Assembly (NCBI GenBank): GCA_963763135.1
Contig: CAVXNJ010000012.1
Span: 372,001 to 436,000, forward strand
Length of the DNA stretch: 64,000 nt
Source of the DNA: JANMZO01 sp963763135
GTDB lineage: Bacteria; Actinomycetota; Acidimicrobiia; Acidimicrobiales; JANYDT01
Direction: 5' to 3'
A program made the translations under genes and the position numbers. How positions within the stretch are numbered: the first letter of the stretch is position 1; every line of letters begins with the position of its first letter. Shown here piece by piece: positions 1-9,000 of the stretch. The notes under the pieces are model-generated. The model was not told where the DNA came from. It saw nothing but the letters and a program-made list of their open reading frames with translations, and ran no database searches.

Positions 1-3000
1 GCGCCTGTTCGGTGGACGGCAGTGGTCGGGTGTGGGTGAAGTGGCCGGCGACCCTGACGGTTCCTTCATGCGCGTTGCTCGCCACCACGTCCGACCCCGG
101 TTACTGCGCATCGGCACCGTTCGGCCCCCGGAACACGCCGCCGAAGCTCACCTACCAGGTGACCATGCCGAACCTCGGGGCCAACGAGCGCCTCGACAAC
201 ACGGCGGGCGTGCGCGCGTACCAGACCGCCACGAACAACGGGATGAACTTCACGTTCATTCCTACAGGGAACATCGATCCGACGCAGGACGCCGTGGTCG
301 ACGACTTCGTCAACAGCCCGGTGCACACGAATGTTGCCGCGACCGACACGTCATGGGTGCAGGCCCCGAATTCAGCGATCACGAAGAGCGCCCTGTCACG
401 GACCGTCGAGTCCGGAAACACGGCAGCCTCGCAGGCGACCAACGGTGAACTCATTGACTACGTCGTATCGGTCAACCTGCCGGCCGGCGTCGTTGTCTAC
501 AACACCGACATTCACGATGACGTGCCCGGAGGTTTGGAAATCTGTGACGGAACCGCCGGCACATGCGGAACCGCAGTGGCGGCACCGTCGGCGGAAATTG
601 ACGGTGCGACTACCTCCGCGATCGTCGGTCTCGATGTCACCCCGACGACACCGGGGGCATCCAACCGCACCACGGGCACTCCATTCAACACCCCGACAAT
701 AAGTGCACAGACGATTTCGATTCCGCCGTTCGACGCGTCGGCGCCGTCGAACTCCGGTCCCCATACGCTGACGCTCCTCTACACCGCGCGGGTCAACCAG
801 AACCAGAGCCGGGCGACGATCGAAACAAACAGCGCGTCGTTTCGGTGGACGAACTCCAGCAACGTCGTGCAACCGGCCGCGACGGTAACGGCCAGCATGA
901 CCGTGGTGAAGCCGAACCTCACCGTCACCAAGACGCACGACACGCCGGTCACGCACAACAACCCGATCACGTTCCGGATCCGAGCTACCAACCCGAGCGG
1001 AAGCAACGTGTCCGCCATCCATGACGTCGTGATTGTTGACACCGTTCCCGTCGGCACCGACCCGGACCTTCCCATTCCGAACAACGGCGTGTGGGACAGC
1101 TCGCTGCGCACCATTACCTGGGACAGCGCAGCGGTCCCGGCGCTCGACACCGTCAACCCGGGAGCTGCGGCGGTCGAAGTCACCTACACCACGACGTATT
1201 CCAGCAGCGCCTGGGTCTCGACGACCTACACGAACAACGTGTCGGCCACGGGTCAAACCCTTCCCGCCGATCCCACCAACCCCGATATCGCGACCGTCGG
1301 ACCGGCGACCGCTTCAGATGCCGTGACCACTCCGGGACTCACCATTTCCAAGACGAACGACATGACCGGACCGGGCAAACCCGGCGAACCAATCGTCTAC
1401 ACGCTTACCGTTACTGTTCCCAAGGACCTGCAGTCGAAGGCCATTCGGGTCACCGACGTCCTCCCCGATGGCGTCGCCTTCGACAGCTACGGCAGTGTCA
1501 CCGGAGCTTGCGCACCATCGACCGGATCCTGCGCGGCCACCCCGAATCCGGCGTCACCCGCCATGAATCCGGCCGGCACCACCCCGATCGGATGGGACAT
1601 CACTCCTTCACCGCTGCCGTTGACGGCAGGAGCGAACCGGGTCATCACCCTCACCTACAACGCGCACTTCCTGACCCTGCGCGCCTCCGGGACCACCACG
1701 CCGAACCTGACCAACCTGGCGAACACGGCCACGGTGGCCTGGCAGAACTCGGCCAGCACGGCATTCGCGACGAACGCGACGTCCAATGTCCAGGTGGTCC
1801 ATCCAGCGATGCGCGTCGTGAAAGCGGTCTCGGCTGCGGCCGTTCAACCGGACGACGTTGTGACCTACACCCTCGACGTGATCAACGACGGGCCCGGGAT
1901 CGCGTACGACGTGTGCGTGAACGACGACCAGTCCGACACCAGCTGGTACACAACCGTAGGTACACCTACGATCGTGCCATCGGGGACATCGTCGGCGGCG
2001 ATCGTGCAACCCTTCACGTCGGGGTGCGCGGCCGCCCCGGGCGCAGAGCAGACCTGGCAGTTCGCCGGCCCGATCAATGTCGGCACCGCCAACAAGGTAC
2101 GGATCACCTATCAGGTGAAGGTCCGCCCGGGCACGGCTCTCGGTTCCGCCGCGGCGAACGGGGCGACGGCCATTCGCAACAACTCGTCGTCGATTACCCG
2201 CTTCTTCGGCGCCTCGTCGGCGAGCCGAGACGTCTCAACCGCCGCTGAACTCATCCCGGGTGCGATCACCTCGTCCGCCTCCACGACGCCGTACGTGCCG
2301 GTGCCGGATCTGGCCAAGACCATCGAGCTGACCCAGGCCCCCGGCACGTTCGTCGAGGTGGCGAGCGCGGCCGTCGGCGTCGCGTCGACCTGGCAACTCG
2401 TGGTGACCAACCGGTCAGGCCGAGCCGATGCCGTTGACATAAAGGTCGTCGACCAGCTCCCCAGGAACTGGACCTACCAGGCTGGTTCCACAACGGCCCT
2501 CCCGGCTTCCCCAACACTAAGTGAACCGACGATTACCGGCACTCCCACCGGCGGGCAGACGCTGACGTGGCTGACGGGCCGCACGCTCGGCCCGGGCGCG
2601 TCGTTCACCATCTGGATACGAGCGGTGCCGAACTCCACGGTCAACGTGGATACTCCGAGCGCAAACCTCGCCCGAGCGTCGGCCATCGACACGACCGGCA
2701 CTCCAGGTGGGACCCCGGCATCCGACCCCTTCACCAGCGCCGATGACCCGGCGAACGCCATCTTCAAAACCCCGGTACTGAAGATCACGAAGACCCCGAA
2801 AGGCGCGTTTGCCCCGGCCGGCAGCGATGTTCCGTTCACGATCAAGGTGACGAACTCCGGTGTCATCGATGCCACGGATGCCACGGTCACCGACGTTCTG
2901 CCGGCCGGTCTCGACTTCGTCTCCACGACCGGTACCTCAGCCAACTGGGCATGCACGTTCGCGAGCGGCAGTCGCACGCTCACCTGTGTGCACAACGATT

Positions 3001-6000
3001 CGCCGTCGGCCCTGAGTGGCGGAACCACCGACACGATCATCGTCAACACCAGGATCGTCGCGACCGGAACCGACAAGCTGCTCAACACCGCGGTTCTGTC
3101 CTCCAACGAGAACCCGGTGGTCGACCCCAAGAATCCGCCGGCCGGCCAGTTCGACACCGGTGACGTGACCCCGCAACCAGCGTCGCTTCGCGGCGTGGCC
3201 TGGCTCGACAACGACGCGGACGGACGACGCGATGCGGCGGAGCCCATGCTGCCCAGCGTCACCGTCACGCTTCGAAACGCTGCCGGCACGGTGGTGGCCA
3301 CCACGACCACCGACGTGAACGGCGTGTACTCATTCCCCGGACTGGCGCCCGACTCTGGCTACCGCATCCACTTCGCCGCGCCATCCGGCCACGCACCCAC
3401 CACCCCATCCGGGTCAGTTGCGGCACCCGGCTCCGATACCGACGTGAGCGACATAGATACTTCCGGTGTCACAACGGCCCAGCCGCTGGTCATCGGCGAG
3501 GACATTCCCGGGATCGACGCCGGGTTCGTGCAGGTCGACCTGACCGTGGTCAAGACCGGACCGGCGAGCATCAGCTCACCCGGCGCGGTCCAGTACGACG
3601 TCAGCGTCCGTAACCTCGGACGTACCGCCGACGCCGGGCCCATAACGGTCACCGACGTACTCCCCAACAGTTTGGACGGCGCGCCAACCGCCGTGAAGGC
3701 GAGCGGCAGTGGCTGGACCTGCGCATACACCGTAGGCACACGTACCATCGCGTGCACCCGACCGGGCCCTCTCGCCGCCGGTTCGGCCGCTCCGGCGATC
3801 CGTCTCGACCTCGAGGTCGTAAGTGGAGTTACGGCTCCGGGCGTCAGCAACACTGCAAACGTTGGGTCGTCGGCTGACACGGCGTCCGGTTTCACGTCGA
3901 ACAATTCGTCAACCGTAAGCACACCTATTGTCGCTCCACAGCCGGCGTCGCTGGGCGGGGTGGTCTTCCAGGATGACGACCGGGACGGGTCGAGGGGTGG
4001 ACTCGAGTCACTGAAGAGTGGCGTTCTCGTACGTTTGCTTAGCAATTCGGGCAACAGCGTCGCGACCACCACGACCGATGCCTCCGGTGCGTACGGGTTC
4101 ACGAACCTGACTCCGGGCACCTACTCCGTCGAGTTCACGAAACCGGTCGGGTTCTCGTTCACGGCCGAGACGTCGGCCCCGGGTGCACCGACGACCGCCG
4201 GCGACAGCGACGCGGCACCGGCCACCGGCCGTACCGCCAGCGTGACGCTGGTTGGGGGACAGCACGGAGCGAACGTCGATGCGGGTGTGTTCGCCGTCGA
4301 CCTCACGATCGACAAGACGGTGACGTCACCCTCATCGCCGGTCCTGCAGCCGGGTGACAATGTCGTGTACACCCTCAAAGCCCGAAACCTCGGCCCCAGC
4401 GATGACATCGGGACCATCACGGTGACCGACGTGCTTCCGCCCGAGCTCGGCACGCCGACCATTTCCGCTCCCCCGTCGTGGACCTGCGCTTTCAACCCGG
4501 CGAACCGCACGATCACGTGCACTCTCGCGGCTGCCCACCCGACCCTCGGCGTCACCGACACTCCGTCGGTCCAGGTGAGTGCTCCAGTGACCGGGTTCCT
4601 CGGCCTGGTGACGAACCGGGCCACGGTCGGCACCAGTTCACCGGAGTCGACCACTACCAACAACACGTCATCGGTAAGCCGCCCGATCGGTGGGGACCCG
4701 AGCATTTACGCGGCCTTTGGCGGATACACCTGGGTTGATCGCAACGGAAACGGCCAGCAGGACGTGGGTGAAGTCGCTCGAGCCGGTGTTCTGGTCACCC
4801 TTCTCGATGCCACCGGCAACGAGATACTCGACACGGCCGGCAACCCGATCAATGCGGTCACCGACAACTCCGGGCACTACTCCTTCACCGGTCTGACGGC
4901 CGGCCAGTACCGGACCCGATTCTCGCGGCCGTCGGGATTCATCCTGACCATGGCCAACTCCGGCAGCGGAATCACGGACTCCGACGCCGACGAGACGACC
5001 GCCACGACCGGGACCCTCACCCTCGTGGGCGGAGACAACAAGAACGGGGTCGGAGCGAACCCGCCGGGTCTCGACGCCGGCTTCGTGAGCCGGGACCTTG
5101 TGATCGTGAAGCAACTCGCGTCGAGCCCGCTCGTTTCGGCCGGGACCGCGACATACACACTCACGGTGTCGAACCTCGGTGCGTCTGATGACAACGGAAC
5201 CATAACGATCTCCGACCAGCTTCCGACCGGTCTCACCGTACCGGTGACGACGGCCGGAACCGGCTGGGACTGCAGCGCCACCGTGGCCACCACGGTTTCG
5301 TGCAGCCGACCGGTCGGCGCGCCGACGCTCGCCTCCGGGGGCACCCTTCCGACGGTCACGATCACGGCGAAGGTCAGCGCCACGAGCGGCGTCATCATCA
5401 ACCAGGCATCGGTAACCACCGACTCGAAGGAAACCACGACGACGAACAACGTGTCGTCCGTCGCCGCGCCCGTGGGATCCAGCGGATCGACCGTCGGCTC
5501 GGTGACCGGAGTGGTGTGGAACGATGCAGATGCCAACGGGTCCCGAGGGGGCACGGAACCACTTGCGCAGGGCGTAGCGGTTCAACTCCTCGACACGACC
5601 GGCACGGTGGTGTCGACCTCCAGCACCAACGCTTCGGGCACATACGTTTTCAACGGCCTGGCGCCATCGTCGTACCGGGTTCGCTTCGTCAGCCCGAGCG
5701 ATACCGAGTTCACGACGTTCAACGGGGCAACCAACCCGGCGTCGACGACCAACACCTCGGACGCAGACACGGAGACCGGTCGCACCGGTCTGTTCAACGT
5801 CACCGCCGGGGTCACGACTGCGAACGTCGACGCCGGTCTGATCGGCATCGATGAGACCATCGTGAAGTCCCTGGCGACGCCGGTCTCCGGCTCGCTCACG
5901 ACGGGCGGAAACGCCACCTATGCCCTGACGGTTCGCAACGCCGGCGTGACCGACGATCCGACCGCAACGCTGACCGTTGTCGACACGTTGCCGACCGGCC

Positions 6001-9000
6001 TGTCCTTTGTCAGTGCCGTTGGCACCGGATGGAGCTGCTCGTATCTGGCCAGTTCGCGACGGGTCACCTGCACCCGACCGGGACCGCTCGCGGCCGGGAC
6101 TGCGGCGCCGACGATCGCCGTCTCCGTGGCCGTCACCGGGACCGCCGGAAGCATCACCAACACCGCCCGCGTGCTGAGTGAATCGCGAGAGACCAACGAC
6201 CAGAACAACGCATCGACGATCTCGAACCCGATCGGCGCGTTGGCCACCGCGACCATTCGGGGCACGGTGTGGACCGACGCGAACGGTGACGGCCTGAGCA
6301 CGCCGACCGAACCGCTTGTCGACGGGGTCAGCGTGACCCTGCACAACGCGGCCGCGCAGGTCGTTGCGGTCACGACCAGTGATGCTACGGGCACGTACCA
6401 ATTCGCCGGAGTAGTGAGTGGCACGTATACGGTGACCTTCTCCCGACCGTCGGGCTCAGGCTTCACGACCGCTTCCACCTCGGGCGATCTTCAGCTTCCG
6501 GGAGACTCCAACGCTGATGCGGTGACGGGGCGCACTATTCCGTTCACCATCGCAGCGACGGCCGATGCGAGCGATGACATCAACGACGTCGACGCGGGCA
6601 TGATCAACGTCGACGAGACGATTGCCAAGTCGGTGACGCCTAACGTGTCGGTCCTCACGACCGGAACATCCGCTACGTATCGGCTCGTGGTTACCAACAT
6701 CGGCACCACGACGGATCCCGGAACGGTCGCCGTGACCGATGCGCTGCCCAGTGGGGTCGAGTTCATCTCGGTCGGCGGTACCGGCTGGAACTGCGGCTAC
6801 AACCCGTCGACGCGAACCGTGACCTGCACGCGGCCCGGTCCGGTCGCTGCGGGTTCGGCGGCACCGGCCATCGACATCACCGTCATGGTCACCGCCATCG
6901 CCCCGGCCAACGTGCCGAACACCGCAAACGTCACGACTACATCGACCGAGACCGACAACGGAAACAACGTGGCCCGCCTTGACCTTCCGGTGAAGGCCAA
7001 GACCGCCGAGTTGACCGGTTCAGCCTGGCTCGACGTCGATGCCAACGGAGTCCGCGACCCGGCCGACACGGCGGTGGCCGGCGTGACCGTGAATCTGCTG
7101 GACCCCGCCGGGGACCCGGTACTCAACCCGTCCGGCCAACAGGTCACGACCACCACCGCGGCCGACGGCACCTACGTCTTCAGTGCCATGTCGGCCGGTT
7201 CCTATGTGGTGCAATTCGCTGCACCAACGGGAGCCACGTTCACTGTGAACGCGGTAACCACCGGCGACCCGTCGGCATCGGGCGATGACTCGAACGCCTC
7301 AACCGCGACGGGAGGGCGGACGTCGCCCACGACGGTTGTCGCGGGCCTGACGACGTCGAACGTTGACGCCGGCCTGCTGTTCGTCGACGAGACGATCGAG
7401 AAGACGGGTCCCACCGCGTTCACCTCACCCGGCTTCGGCGTGTACGAGCTTCGGGTGCGGAACGTCGGCGAGACCGCCGACCCTGGCGTGGTCACCGTCA
7501 CCGACACCCTTCCTGACGGGGTCACGTTCGAGTCGTTCGACGCCACCGACGCCACCGCGTGGACCTGCCTGTTTGATACTCCGAACCGGACGCTAAGTTG
7601 CACCTGGACCGGCTCCACGATGGTTCACGGGATGACCGCCACGCCGATCAAGATCAACGTTTCGATCGCTCCCGGCTTGACCGCAACGGTCTTCTCCAAC
7701 ACCGCCCGGGTCACCACGACAACGCCGGAGACATCGAACACGAACAACACCGCAACCGTCGACACCCCGCTCGCGGTCGCACCTCGGGGAAGCATCGGCG
7801 GCGTGGCGTGGAACGACGCGAACGGCAACGGAACGAACGACTCGACCAGCAGCACGTCGGGCGACGTGGTCCGAGCGGGTGTAGCGGTGCAGCTGCTCGA
7901 CACGAACGGCAACGTCCTCGCGACGCAGACCACCGGACCCGATGGCGCGTATCTGTTCAGTGCCGTCGCCGCCGGTTCCTACCGCATCCGCTTCGTCGCT
8001 CCGACCGGCAGCGGCTTCACGATCCCCTCAACCTCGCTCGATCCAACGTCGACCGGTGACTCCGACGCGAGCACGACGGGACACTCACCGACAATCTCGT
8101 TGGCCACCAACACGGACGTACGGCACATCGATGTCGGGTTCACATCGGTCGACGAATCGATCGCCAAGCGGGTGGTCGCTCCTACCTCGAACGTCCTTAC
8201 ACCGACCGGTTCCGTCACGTACGAACTGGTGGTCACGAACGTCGGTGCCTCGGTGGACCACGGAATCCTGGCGGTCATCGACAACGAGCCCGCCGGGCTC
8301 ACGTTCAGCAGCGCCTCCGGCGCGGGTTGGAGTTGTGCCATCGAGTCGACACCAGCCCGGCGGGTGCGGTGCACGCGAAACGGGCCGCTGGCCGCAGGTG
8401 CGTCTGCTCCCGTCATCAGCATCGCTTCGACGGTCACCGCCAAGAGCGGCCTGATCACCAACACCGCAACCGTGGCCACGACCGGAGGTGACGCCGACCC
8501 GCGCAACAACAGCGCTTCGACCCAGAACCCGGTGAACATCGGCCATCCCGCCTCGCTTGGTGGTCTGGCCTGGAACGACGCTGACGGTGACGGGACGCGC
8601 GACGCCGGTGAACCGGTTCGCACCGGGGTCACCGTAACGCTCCTCGACGGCACCGGCGCAGCCATTCTCAACACCAACGGCCAGGTGATCACCGCCACCA
8701 CCAGCACCGACGGCTCGTACCTGTTCACCGGCCTCGAGGCGGGCACGTATTCGGTGAAGTTCACCGCCCCGGTCGGAGCCGGCTTCACCGGTCATGCGGT
8801 GACGACCGGCGATCAGACCGTCGCCGACGACTCGAACGCCGATCCGACCACCGGCATCACCGGAACGGTCGTGCTCTCGGCCGGCGATGACCGGACCAAC
8901 GTCGACGCGGGTATTGCCGAGGTCGACGAGACGATCTCGAAATCACGGGTACTTCCGGTCGGTTCAACGGTGACCAACGGCGACACCGTCGCCTACGACC

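Noticed and set aside
4668..6401. 577-residue open frame on the minus strand
   Set aside because: It is antisense to the repetitive surface-protein gene; it repeats with that gene's modules and resembles no protein.
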